This document shows, in pieces, positions 49,913 through 60,507 of a DNA stretch of 64,000 nt. This DNA is from Rhipicephalus microplus (taxonomy: Eukaryota; Arthropoda; Arachnida; Ixodida; Ixodidae), in the NCBI RefSeq assembly GCF_043290135.1, contig NC_134705.1, forward strand, positions 60,973,771 through 61,037,770, given 5' to 3'. The position numbers and the translations under genes are program-made. The notes below the pieces were generated by a model that made no database searches, was not told the origin of the DNA, and was given only the letters and a program-made list of their open reading frames with translations. Within the stretch, counting starts at the first letter, position 1. Every line of letters starts with the position of its first letter.

Positions 49913-51070
49913 TGTCACAAAACGAGCGCTACAAAGGGGCGCACCACCAAATTCTTGCGATAACGCGCGGGAGAGACGCCGCGAGGTCAACGGAAAAAAA
50001 GAGAAAACAAGCATTCGAGGACTCCCCGGGCGCGCGACCCTCCCCTCTCGAAAGCGTAGGTTCGCCGACAAACCTCCTCACCCCACAACAGCGGCCAAGC
50101 AAGCACTCGAATGTTCTAGATGGAAAGGGGCGGGGTGATGCCGGGTTGAGTCATCCGTCGCGGACGGCCTTCGAACCGTCTCGCCCTCTCCCCAGCCTTC
50201 GCTGCGTATCGCGCCGACGAAATGACGAGAACTTTCTGGAATCTCGCGCGGAAGGTATTTAATCGAGCAGCCGAGACGAGAGATCAGGAGAAGACGGAAG
50301 TTAGCGCCAGAACGCGTAGGGATTCCGCCGTGTAGTCGGCGAAGGTTTTGTTCGTGGAGACAAAGCAGGAGAAGAAGATGATTTCCACCTGAGGGGTGAC
50401 AACTCGAGCTACAGGCAAGAGTGTGTGTTTACCACTATCGAGCAAAGACGCGTGGCAACAGCTGCGTGTGTACAGCCGACGTGGTTTCGGCGAAGAAGTT
50501 TGAAGCTTGGAGAGTGGCCAATTGAAGACGCGAGGTTTCCTGGAAGAGAAACTTCGGCGAGGTTTCCTGGAAGAGAATGTTCGGGGACAGAGGAACGACA
50601 ACAATGCTGGATTTTGAGTGAGTGATTCTCGGAAGAGTATCATCCAGACTTTTGTTCCAAGAACTTTGGACTGAATACGTTTTCTATCTCTTCAGTCTTT
50701 AAGTGTCTTGGTTGTTCAATGCATGCGACTGCATTGTAGTGCGTATTGTTGTCTGTGTTCGTTGTTTCGTGTGTGGCTGATTGTACTGTGTAGCACGTTG
50801 TTTGGTGGGAGACATATTGTAATAAACTATTGTGGAGTGTGCATACTTGTGTATTGTTTTTGATCTGCCATTACTGATAATATAATTGTGTTTTGTTTAT
50901 CAACTCTCGGCTCTGACTTGTTCTTTGGTCCACAGCCGGCGTCCGCTGGCGCGCCATAAAGGACCACTTCTAAATGGTCCACGCTTTCGTGGTGCGGTTA
51001 GGGGGGCCGATATTTCGGCCCTTGGAATTACCCCGGCGATCGCCTCTCGAATTAACGGGACCTGTGAAAA
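49913..51070 (+). repeat. 5' LTR
   Basis: It begins TGTCACAAAACGAGCGC. The 3' boundary is soft, because the two LTRs agree to about GACCTGTG (51067) and then differ. It contains about 160 bases (roughly 50125-50285) missing from the 3' LTR. An AATAAACTATTG at 50821 is a plausible polyadenylation signal region. Confidence 0.88.
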
Positions 51071-51270
51071 TTAATCTGGCGTCCGCGACAGAACCTTTTG
51101 GTGCACAGTGTGTCCAAAGTAGTGAGAAAGAGCCTCGAGTTGTCGATAGTGCTATCGGAACGATTTTGTGTGTTGCTCAGTGTTCTCGTTAACGAGGCAG
51201 GGGAGTGTTCCGACAGACTGATTTAGGCAGATACTTTTTGCACGCGGCAAGACTTCGTTTGCGAGACACA

Positions 51271-52487
51271 ATGGATTCCGAACAGTTAGTAGCTCTTGGT
51301 GAGAAGATGGGTCTTTCTGGCGTCGAACTACAGAAGTGGGTAAGCCAGAAAGAGAAAGAGGCGGTGGAGAGAGAGAGGTTGGCAGCTGAGAGGGCCAAGG
51401 AAGAAAAAGCAGCTGAGTTGGAGAGAGAAAAGTTGGCAGCTGAAAGGGCGAGAGAAGAAAAAGAAGCAAAGGACCGACAGCTGAAAGAAGAAAGAGAAGC
51501 AAAGGAGCGACAGCTGAGAGAAGAAGGAGAGGCAAAGGAGCGACAGCTGAAAGAAGAAAGAGTGAAAGGAAATGGCAGCAGCAGCACGAGATGGAACTTG
51601 AGCGGCTCCGTTTGCAAGAGCGAAGTGAAACTGCCGTCCAAGCTAGAGTTGAAAGCAGCGAACGGGAAGATCATGGCTTCCGCTTGAACCCAAGCAAGCT
51701 GCTCGTAGCGTTTGATGAAAGGAAGGACGACCTTGACGCGTACCTTCACCGAGTTGAGACGATTGCGAGGAGCCAGAATTGGCCGGAACATCAATGGGCA
51801 ACTGCTTTGAGTACTTGCTTGAGTGGTGAAGCGCTCAGTGTGTACGGTAGGCTGACGCCGACCGATGCAGCCAACTATGCAAAGGTGAAAAATGCTTTGC
51901 TGAAGCGATTTAGATATACTGTGGAAGGATTCCGGGACAGATTTCGGACAGGAAAGCCAGCTGATGGTGAGACGGCTACGCAGTATGCCGCCCGACTTTG
52001 CCATTATTTCGACAGATGGATTGAACTTTCAGGGACAGCACAGGAGTACAATGAGCTTAGAGAGCTCGTAATTAGAGAACAATTTCTTACTAGTTGCCAC
52101 CCAAGCCTGTCGCTGTACTTGAAAGAGAGGAAGGCTGAGTCACTTGAAGGCATGCTTGAATTGGCTGATCAATTCTTGGAAGCGCAAGGAGGCACAAATT
52201 TGGCCAGAATCAAGAAGGAGTGTCCCGAGGAGTCGAAGAAACCGGCATCCGAACAAAATAAGCGTGCACCGGAGATTGTTCCGCGATGTTTTCTGTGTAA
52301 CCGAGTTGGTCATCGCGCTAACAACTGTCGAACTAACTTTACGAGTCCCACGGTAGTAAAATGTTTCAAGTGTGGTCAGACTGGGCACAAAGCAGACGCT
52401 TGTCGTAACGAAGCGAGTCAAACTCACCAGGTATTCTGTGCGCAAGTAGCACCAAAACTGTTGATGACGTCACCGATAGATTCGTAG
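51271..52487 (+). pseudogene. Gag polyprotein of the LTR element, one frameshift
   Basis: The start ATG at 51271 opens MDSEQLVALGEKMGLSGVEL, which leads into a long Glu/Arg/Lys-rich repeat region (coiled coil or charged linker) of EEREAKERQL-like units. Near 51566 one base is missing or extra, and the reading moves to the frame that holds MELERLRLQERSE. A capsid-like region follows (LDAYLHRVETIARSQNWPEH, ALLKRFRYTVEGFRDRFR). Two zinc knuckles of CCHC type close it: CFLCNRVGHRANNC and CFKCGQTGHKADAC. The capsid part resembles the SCAN-like Gag of metazoan Gypsy elements. The knuckles bind genomic RNA. It ends at a TAG before the protease. Confidence 0.85.
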
Positions 52488-52830
52488 AGTTGAAAAATGG
52501 GGAGAAAATCCCTATTGTAAAGCTGTAATGACAAAACAGCCGATCGGTGTTACGAAGGAAATGCCAACGCTGCCTGGAAAAGTTGCCGGCAAAAAGGTTA
52601 GGGTGTTAAAGGATACCGGTCGCTCCACGGTTATCGTGCGGAGAAATTTGGTACGAAAAAGTGAGTTGACAGGCAGAACAAAACCGGTTTGCCTAATTGA
52701 CCATACGGTTCGGATGCTTCCCGAAGCAGAAATTGAGGTTGAAACCCCGTACTTCAGCGGGAAGGTTACTGCTCTATGTATGACGACCCCCCTTTACGAC
52801 CTCGTCATCGGAATCATCGACCGGGCGTGA
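52455..52830 (+). pseudogene. Retroviral-type aspartic protease of the LTR element
   Basis: The frame holds VRVLKDTGRSTVIVRRNLV, with the active-site Asp-Thr-Gly at about 52612. A hydrophobic strand ending LYDLVIGIIDRA follows, as in the Gag-Pol protease of Gypsy elements. Two small frame breaks (near 52455 and 52522) separate it from Gag. It would cut Gag in the particle. RT does not follow: after the stop at 52830 the frames are short. Confidence 0.8.
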
Positions 52831-53685
52831 GGGCTGAACGAACCAGAACGTTTGGGGGAAGACCCGAAGATGGAGCCCCCGCCGGCACAGGGGCCGCGAG
52901 ATACAGCGGAGGAAAATCCCGTGAAGGATCTCACTCGAGCCCAAGGTGAAGCCTGGGCGCAAGAGACAGTGAATGAGAACATCATCGTATTGAATTAGTT
53001 CACATGCTGGGCAGCTGGACTTACGTCGGCACGACCACAACCGACCGACAGTGTAAAGGTGACGGAGTCGGCCAGCCAGGCCAAATGTCGGGACATGAAC
53101 AAGCGGGTGAATAACCGGACAGGATTGGTTGAGCGTCAGGACCCGTTAACCATGTCGGAAGTGACAACGATGGCTGAGACGCCGCCTCAGATACCGTCGT
53201 TAGAAAGGGCTCGCCGAAAAAGAACGTAGAAACACTAGAAGAGATCGAGCGAGCACCGCAAGAAAGGGCACAAGCGCCGTTCGAAATGCACAGGATAAGT
53301 GTTGAGGTCGAACCGGAATGTGTTTGACAGTGCTATATGTTAAGTTAATGTGGTTGTTGTCCTGTGTCACAACTGTATGTCGAGCGAGTCAAAATGTTTG
53401 GTACGGTGATGTGATGTATAGTATTGTATAATTGTCGTAAAGACAGAACTTCGTACATTTGTATTGTTTGGAATATGTCATGAAGTGTTGTAGTCCCGTA
53501 CCTGTGGTTATATTTCATGTGTTGTGAGATTGAATTACAATGTATAGTTGTATTGAGTGATCCATTGTGAATGTGACGTGTCATGAGCGACGGACTATGT
53601 TACAGTCTTTGAGAGTGTGGGGACTGTTCGCGCTCGTTGTGTGGTTTTGAATATTATGAGATAATATTTTTAAAGTGGGGGGCAG
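52831..53685. other. Interior remainder of the LTR element, no Pol
   Basis: Short broken frames occupy the first 400 bases, then T/G-rich non-coding DNA leads to the polypurine tract at 53671-53685. The place where RT, RNase H and integrase should lie is missing. Confidence 0.75.
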
Positions 53686-54693
53686 TGTCACAAAACGAGC
53701 GCTACAAAGGGGCGCGCTGCCAAATTCTTGCGATAACACGCGGGAGAGACGCCGCGAGGTCAACAAAAAAAAAGAGAAAACAAGCATCCAAGGACTCCCC
53801 GGGCGCGCGACCTTCCCCTCTCGGAAGCATAGGTTCGCCTACAAACCTCCTAACCCCACAACGGCGGCCGAGCAAGCACTCGAATGTTCTAGATGAAAAG
53901 GGGGATCAGGAGAGGACGGAAGTTAGCGCCAAAAGGCGTAGGGATTCCGCCGTGTAGTCGGCGAAGGTTTTGTCCGTGGAGACAAAGCAGGAGAAGAAGA
54001 TGGTTTCCACCTGAGGGGTGATGACTCGAGCTACAGGCAAGAGTGCGTGCATACCACTATCGAGCGAAGACGCGTGGCAACAGCTGCGTGTGTACAGCCG
54101 CCGTGGTTCCGGCGAAGAAGTTTGAAGCTTGGAGAGTGGCCAATTGATGACGCGAGGTTTCCTAGATGAGAAACTTGAATGAGGTTTCCTGGAAGAGAAA
54201 CTTCGGGGGCAGCGGAACGACAACAACGCTGGATTTTGAGTGAGTGATTCTCGGAAGAGTATCATCCAGACTTTCGTTCCAATAACTTTGGACTGAATAG
54301 GTTTTCTATCTCTTTTTTTTAGGTGTCTTGGTTGTTCAATGTATGCGACTGCATTGTAGTGCGTATTGTTGTCTGTGTCCGTTGTTTCGAGTGTGGCTGA
54401 TATTGTACTGTGTAGTACGTTGTTCTGTGGGAGACATATTGTATTCAACTATTGTGGAGTGTGCATACTTGTGTATTGTTTTTGATCTGCCATTATTGAG
54501 AATATAATTCTGTTTTGTTTATCAAATCTCGGCTCTGACTTGTTTTTTAGGCCACAGCTGGCGTCCGCTGGCGCCCCCAAAAGGACCACTTCTAAATGGT
54601 CCATGCTTTCGTGGTGCGGTTCGGGGGCCCGATACTTCGGCCCTTGGAATTAGCCCAGCGATCGCCTCCCTAATTAACCGGACCTGTGTGACA
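53686..54693 (+). repeat. 3' LTR
   Basis: It opens TGTCACAAAACGAGCGC and closes TGTGTGACA before the CTTAT target duplication. It is 1008 bp, shorter than the 5' LTR through one deletion near 53898. The two LTRs also differ by scattered substitutions, so the insertion is not recent. Confidence 0.92.
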
Positions 54694-55365
54694 CTTATAA
54701 ACATTACTGTAGAATGTAGGTGACATCAAAGCCCACTCTAAGTACTCGAGTTTGATGTCGCAGAATTAGGCAAATCAGGCTTCGATCCGCCTAATATAGG
54801 TGGCTGTTGCTGCATAGGACGCATTTGAGAGTAAAGGTGTTTAATGCAGTGTAATTATTCACGTTTGATTACTTTCGGCTACATTAACTTTGACTTAACG
54901 CAGCTCGTTTAAGTGCAACTTGGATTAGCCCGACAAAGGCAAGCTGGCCTGAGAATATTTATTTTGTGCACTTGGCTTCGTCAGGTTGTGCGATGCTCGC
55001 TATGCTTACTTATCCTAATCAACCGGTGTCAATAACAATGCGAGCCAGCGCTTCAACTGGCCCCGTCACAGCCGCTATGTAAAAGAACGGCACAGTTTTG
55101 ATGGAAGAAAGAAAGCGACCCATTTGTCGTTTCTTCTGCGAGTGCCGTAACCGCGTCCAACAAAGCGACATGAGAAGCAACTGATAAGACGGGACGCACA
55201 TGCGCCCTGCAGCAGGCGTCTCGTCGTGTCTCGTTGCTAGCGGGCGCGTCCATGCATTCTGCCAAGCGATCTCATGGTGTGCACACTTTTCATCACACCT
55301 GTACACCAATTAAAGACAAACATGAACAAAAGAAAAGAGGCAAAAAGCGTCCAACCTAACAAACT

Positions 55366-56714
55366 TTTTAAAGTTCCTCCATCCGTAAGCGGATTTCTAC
55401 TTGATGAAGCCATTCGGGCACCTCTTGATGCACCTTTTTTTGCATTTCCACGAAGGAACGAACAGATTGAAAGAAGTATTGCCGAACCGGACGTGCATTA
55501 ACATCAACATGGCGTACCGCTATTCTAGATTGCCATATACCATGCAGACCCAGTAACATAACTAGGTTGAAAGGTATTCCTCCTTCATTTGATACTGGCA
55601 GAAACCTGAATGCCGCAGACATCAAGAGGCAGATCCTTTTTCAAGGTCCTTTGGGGAACATCCCAGAAAAAGACTGCATCCCAGCAGTCCCGGAAAACAT
55701 GTTCGATTGTTTCCGGCTTTTTGCAGAGAAGGCAATCAACACCTCAAGGAACGAATGAGCCTTTTTCTTGCACCCATGTTTTCACGGGTAATGTACCAGT
55801 GTGCAATTTAAAAAAAACAATTTCGCTCCAGATGATACCTTCATTTTCTTACACGGCTTAAGACATTCTGGCCTGGGCCTGCACGGTATAATGTTCAATA
55901 TAGGGGAACAGGAAGAACTTTATATCTACTAGATTTTTGTATAACTTTAAAGCGAAACTGTACTGAGGTATTCCAATGAATAACGTGTTTTTAGTAAGAG
56001 ACAACAATCAACAACTTTTTTAGGTAACCTCTAATGCTTGCTTTCACGAGACCAGATGCTACAACAAATTCTGGCAACTGTCTTCCAAACCTAAGCTGCA
56101 AAACAGTACGTATGAATGGGTCTCGATTATTACGGAAAAACATAAACCGATTAACTAACTGACGAAGGTACAAATGACACAGACCAAGTCAACCAGAGCG
56201 AAGCCGTCTGAATAAGTTAGTTCTACTTGTTCGCTCCCAAGAACCCCACAAGAAAAAAGCCAATCTTCGATGAAGCTTCAGTACAATCACGCGTGAACAA
56301 TGCAATACTTGAAGGACATACCGGAGCTTACTGACAAAAAATATGTTACAAAAGGTTGCTCTGGCAAAAAATGATAGCTGAAAACCTTGAGCTATTCAGC
56401 TTTTTCTCAAAGATCCTCGGCCTGACGGCGCCAGTACGGTTCACTGTCACAATAATAGTCTAATGGCACACCTAGGTATTGTGCCGAAGTAGTAGCCCAT
56501 GAAATACCAGCCACAAATTTTGGAGTCACGGGCCATTCGCCGTGGCACTCGCTCCAGTTTACCAAACTACACCTTGCATTACAATAAAGGTTCACAATTT
56601 TTATTGTTTCAGCGATACTATCATAATCTTTACAAAACACAGCTATATCATCTGGGTATGCCAGTACCCGTACTTCAGCTTTGTGTAGTTTGACCCGTCT
56701 ATGTTACTGCTTTT
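55366..56714 (-). pseudogene. LINE RT 3' fragment (right copy)
   Basis: This mirrors 445-1805 on the minus strand, with the AYPDDIAVFCKD region near 56640 (the catalytic pair of Asp is intact). The knuckle CLLCKKPETIEHVFRDC, with the consensus His, is near 55700. It is collinear with the left copy except for an 11-base loss near 56545. Sequence similarity switches partner along the fragment: identical to the left copy between about 55961 and 56281, identical to the third copy between about 55645 and 55960. Confidence 0.78.
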
Positions 56715-57067
56715 AGCGTAGTATGTCAACGGGATTGCTGTGTCGTCTTTCATGCTGATGTTGTCCGGGGGTAGGCCAGCTAAGCGTCCGCTTCTCCGAA
56801 GAACTTCTGCTGCGGGGTCCAGGATGGCAAGTTACCCAGCACAGCTCCACCAAAGCTGTTACGAATGTGATGGGTTTATTTACACTGCAAATTTCACCGC
56901 TCAACAGTCACTGTCAACGCAGTCTCTGAGTCTGTTGTTCTACCAGCCGGATTCAAACTTGGAACGTTTGAGGAGCAGGCAACAATTGACGTCAGAATGG
57001 TGTAAGAGTCTCCAGCCACCAGTCAGACTGCGCCCAGCTGCTCAGCCGAAATGAAACGTATGCTCAA
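56715..57067. other. Unassigned sequence, perhaps upstream Gypsy interior
   Basis: It lies between the end of the right arm and the first recognisable RT codons. Frames are broken; no motif recognised. Confidence 0.4.
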
Positions 57068-58690
57068 TTGGTCCTTGCCTTATTCCGAGCAGGATGTCCC
57101 CGAGGAGGTGCTTACACGCTACGTGGGAGTCTGATTTCGCTCAAGACAAGCGTTGTTTTTTGTTGCCCGAATCCCGTATGCACCACCGCATCAACACGGG
57201 AGATGCCACACCGATACGCCAGAAACCCTATCGCGTATCCCCGTCAGAGACGCAAGTGATCACCGATCAGGTCAAGGACATGCTGCAGAAAGGCGTTATT
57301 TAAGAGTCAAGCAGTCCCTGGGCAGCTGCTGTTATATTGGTAAAAAAAGACAGACAACTCTTGGCGATTTTCTGTAGACTACCGCCGTCTCAACGCCGTC
57401 ACAAAAAAAGACGTGTATTCACTACCACGCATCGATGATGCTGTTGATTGTCTGCACATGGCCGCACACTATTTGTCCGTCGACCTCAGGTCTGGATTCT
57501 GGCAAATACCAATGCATCCGTCTGACAGAGAGAGGGCTGCTTTTGTCACGCCTGACGGGTTATTTGAATTCAACATTAAGCCATTTGGCTTATGTAATGC
57601 TCCAGCTACCTTCCAATGATTCATGGACTCCATTCTTCGTGGTCGCAAATGGGAGATATGTATGTGTTATCTCGAAGATATAATAATTTTTCGCAAGACA
57701 TTCCACGAATACAACCATCGGCTTCGCGTTGTTCTAGATTGCGTCAAACAAGCTGGTCTCATTTTAAACGCAAGGAAGTGTCATTTTGGCGAGCGTCAAG
57801 CCCTTGTCCTCAGATATCTAGTCGACAGGGACGGTATAAGGCCAAACCCGCAAAAGATCAGGTCACGTCTGACAGGTTATTTGAATTTAACGTTATGCCG
57901 TTAGGCTTATGTAAAGCCCCACCCAGCTACCTTCGAGCAATTCAGGGACTCCATCTTTCGCAGTCTCAAATGGGAAATATGTATGAGTTATATCGATGAT
58001 GTAATTATTTTTGGCAAGACATTCCACGGCGACAACCATTGGCTTAGCGTTGTTTTAAAGTGCGTCAAACAAGCTGGTCTCATTTTCAACTAAAAGAAGT
58101 GTCATATTCGTGAGCGTCAAGCCCTTGTGCTCGGATATCTAGTCCACAGGGACGGTATACGGCCAGACTCGCAAAAGATCAATACTGTCCGAGGCTTCAA
58201 ACAGCCAACATTCGTGAAGGATCTCCGTAGTTTCGTGGGCCTCTATTCTTACTTTCGCCGGTTCATCAAAGCTTCGCCCAGCTTGCTCATCCTCTGACAG
58301 AGTTGCTCCACAAAAACGCCCCATTCCGATGGACCGTTGAGTGTGAGGCTGCTTTCGAGCAGCTGAAGTATTTGCTCACTTCCGGGTCCCATTTGGGCCA
58401 TTTCGACCCGAAGGCACTCACGGAACTGCATACAGATGCTAGTGGTATCGATGTTGATAACGTGTTAGTTCAGTATCACGACAGCCGCCAGCACGTCGTG
58501 GCGTATGCAAGTCGTACTAAAACTAAGGTGGAGAGTAATTATACGGTCACAGAACTCGAATGTCTTGCAGCTGTTTTCGCCGTCCAAAAGTTCCGACCTT
58601 ATTTGATGTTGATGCTCATAACCTCAAATGGATGGCGCTCACCCACAGAGGCGGATGGGCCAAGAACCGGGTGGCAGGATACTTAAATGA
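57068..58690 (+). pseudogene. Gypsy-type RT-RNase H fragment with duplicated RT core
   Basis: Motifs in order: HRINTGDATPIRQKPYRVSP (start of RT), a stop, then SLPRIDDAVDCLHMAAHYLS, VDLRSGFWQIPM, PFGLCNAPATFQ and the catalytic region MCYLEDIIIF. That last motif has ED in place of DD. A second copy of the last ~105 codons follows with MSYIDDVIIF intact. After FVGLYSYFRRFIKASPSL the RNase H begins, with ELHTDASGIDVDNVLVQY and VTELECLAAVFAV (catalytic Asp and Glu visible). Stops and shifts are many. No LTRs or integrase are seen. This family differs from the LTR element at 49913 or cannot be linked to it, since that one lacks Pol. Confidence 0.85.
57545..58181 (+). repeat. Tandem duplication of the RT core (317 and 320 bp)
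   Basis: Unit 1 (57545-57861) and unit 2 (57862-58181) both open GTCACG(C/T)CTGAC and both close GCAAAAGATCA. They differ at roughly a tenth of positions, so either the duplication is old or two different elements recombined. Confidence 0.9.
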
Positions 58691-58989
58691 AACAAAAATG
58701 AAATTAAAGCCAGCATGAAAAATTACTTTAGAGATAATACGACCGATAAACAAAAATGTTTGCTGAGCAAGTGGCCAAACCATCTCTCGTTTTTGACAGG
58801 CATCGCTACGAACTATAAACTAAAGATCAGAAAAGTTTAGCGTTCCCTAGCACGATAATCTTTTAGTTGCATTGATGTAATCCAACACAATGGAGCCTAT
58901 ATCCCTGTGGAAGTAACCAAATGAAGTGCCACCAAGTGATAAAAGTACTAATAGATTTACTTGTATTCCTAGCTTTTGTTCTGGGGCTA
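58691..58989. other. Unassigned sequence
   Basis: AT-rich; no gene recognised. It lies between the RNase H remnant and a hairpin. Confidence 0.45.
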
Positions 58990-59021
58990 CGACGCACGAA
59001 TGCCGTGGCATTCGTGCGTCG
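58990..59021. other. Perfect hairpin: 15-bp stem, 2-base loop
   Basis: CGACGCACGAATGCC is followed by GT and then its exact reverse complement. Flanking bases are not obviously repetitive. It could be a transposon end, a cruciform site or a palindromic binding site. Confidence 0.85.
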
Positions 59022-59549
59022 CCGTTTCGTCCCGCTGTATTGTGTAGTCCTTTTTCTTCAAGATTGTCTGGGACGGAAACCTTTCCCAGTGCCTTACGGC
59101 ACACTTTATTCAAGATATCATACATTTCACTGCATTTCGGCAAATACTGGGATATGCCGTCTTAGTGTTACTCTTTCGATTTCAATAAAAGAGTACTAAC
59201 ATTTTTGTTTATCAGTGGTGTGATGCACTAGCTTACTGAAACACTGGCTTCTGTATGCTGATGCTCGTGTCCAACAAAACAATTTGAACTGAAGTTTTCA
59301 GAAAAGCATGGCGAAAAAGAAACAAGCCGAAGGCAGCGAGACAGAGAAAGATCAAAAGTGAAAATTGATTGGTTGAAGTTCGATTAACGTTTGCACGATT
59401 TGATGATGAACATAAAGTACAGAAGTCAAAAGTTAGGGGTAGAAATCAGCAGGAGAGCGTATGCAAACAACACTTGCTCGATCTTCTGAATAGTAAGTAC
59501 AGTTCTCACATTCCAGCATGAATTTCTAACAGTAAACCACGACCAAGAC
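59022..59549. other. Unassigned sequence
   Basis: No gene, RNA or repeat recognised; short open frames only. Confidence 0.4.
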
Positions 59550-59812
59550 AACCAGTGTACTCCTGCCCCGCTGTGGTGGTCTAGTGGCTAAGGTCCTCGG
59601 CTGCTGACCTGCAGGTCGTGGGATCAAATCCCGGCAGTGGTGGCCGCATTTCCTGTAGAGGCGGAAATGTTGCAGGCCCGTTTGCTCAGATTTGGGTGCA
59701 CGTTAAAGAGCCCCCGGAGGTCAAAATATCTCGAGCCCTCCACTACGGTGTCGCTCATAATCAAATGGTGGTTTTGGGACTTTAACACCACATATCAATA
59801 AACCAGTGTACT
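59550..59812 (+). mobile_element. Ruka-type SINE with 12-bp target duplication
   Basis: The SINE (59562-59800) has an A box (GTGGCTAAGGTCCTC), a decayed B box (GGGATCAAATCCC), body motifs GCACGTTAAAGAGCCC and GGTGGTTTTGGGAC, and a short tail. AACCAGTGTACT flanks it at 59550-59561 and 59801-59812. Confidence 0.93.
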
Positions 59813-60410
59813 GCTGTGGAGATAATGTACCAGCTAAAAAAACCTGATTCACTAAAGAGCAACTGCATGCAGTAACAATAAGGATCTAAAGGTTTGTTCT
59901 GCACCATTTCTTGACTCGAACTGCACGCGGACGTTCGCGAAAGAGATGTGCAGAAGCATTATTTACTTGGAGGGAGACCCACCTGTCCGTCGCTAATTTG
60001 TGTACGTCATACTTCGCCTTGGCGCGCGTTTCGGCATTCACTTGAACAGCGGTGTGATGCTGAATAACGGTAAGAGTAGCCGCTCCCTACAAACAGGATA
60101 AGTTAAAGTTTAAAAATGAGCAAAAACGACTATATATCGCCAAATAATGTGGATAAAATCTAATAACAGAAATAAGTAATCATCAAAATGCAAAAATGGC
60201 GCAGCATGCAGATCACAGCACTTGGCGCGTTCGTAATGCAAACGATACAGTAGCCACGCTAAAATACCCATGCAACGTTTACGTGCGAAAGCGCATTGCC
60301 TTCAAACAGCTGAGAATAGGCTGCTGCCACTGACACGCGTGTACCTCCCGACACAAATAAGCGAAATTGCTCACAGCACACGCACGTGCGAGAAACAAAC
60401 GTAAGTTTTG
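59813..60410. other. Unassigned sequence before the third repeat copy
   Basis: No gene recognised. It may continue the repeat unit that lies left of the window start; this cannot be seen here. Confidence 0.4.
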
Positions 60411-60507
60411 ACAGCCGAGCATAGCGTCGTCCGCAAATTTCGGTGAGCGTAACACCCTCGGTTCACGGGGAGCATTAAAACGACGAACAAACACACGTTA
60501 ATCGTTC

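Larger units (their letters stand above)
49908..54698 (+). mobile_element. LTR retrotransposon with 5-bp target duplication, Gag and protease only
   Basis: The element (49913-54693) starts TGTCACAAAACGAGC and ends TGTGTGACA, with CTTAT directly repeated at 49908-49912 and 54694-54698. The left arm has the empty site near 2470-2485. Two LTRs flank a 2.6-kb interior with a primer-binding region (TGGCGTCCGCGACAG at 51077), Gag, an aspartic protease and a polypurine tract (GTGGGGGGCAG before 53686). No RT, RNase H or integrase is present, so it must have moved with enzymes from a relative or lost Pol after insertion. The Gag and DTG protease layout fits Ty3/Gypsy-type elements of arthropods. Confidence 0.93.
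48782..55305 (-). mobile_element. Fold-back element, right copy, interrupted by an LTR retrotransposon
   Basis: The long TIRs are at about 48782-49225 and 54860-55305. The loop has been split by the LTR element at 49913-54693, whose removal restores the left-arm order. TIR ends read ATACAGGTGCGAT and CACACCTGTACA. Confidence 0.7.

Noticed and set aside
51152..52004. 271-codon frame on the minus strand inside the LTR element
   Set aside because: It is antisense to Gag, whose CCHC knuckles and capsid motifs are on the plus strand.
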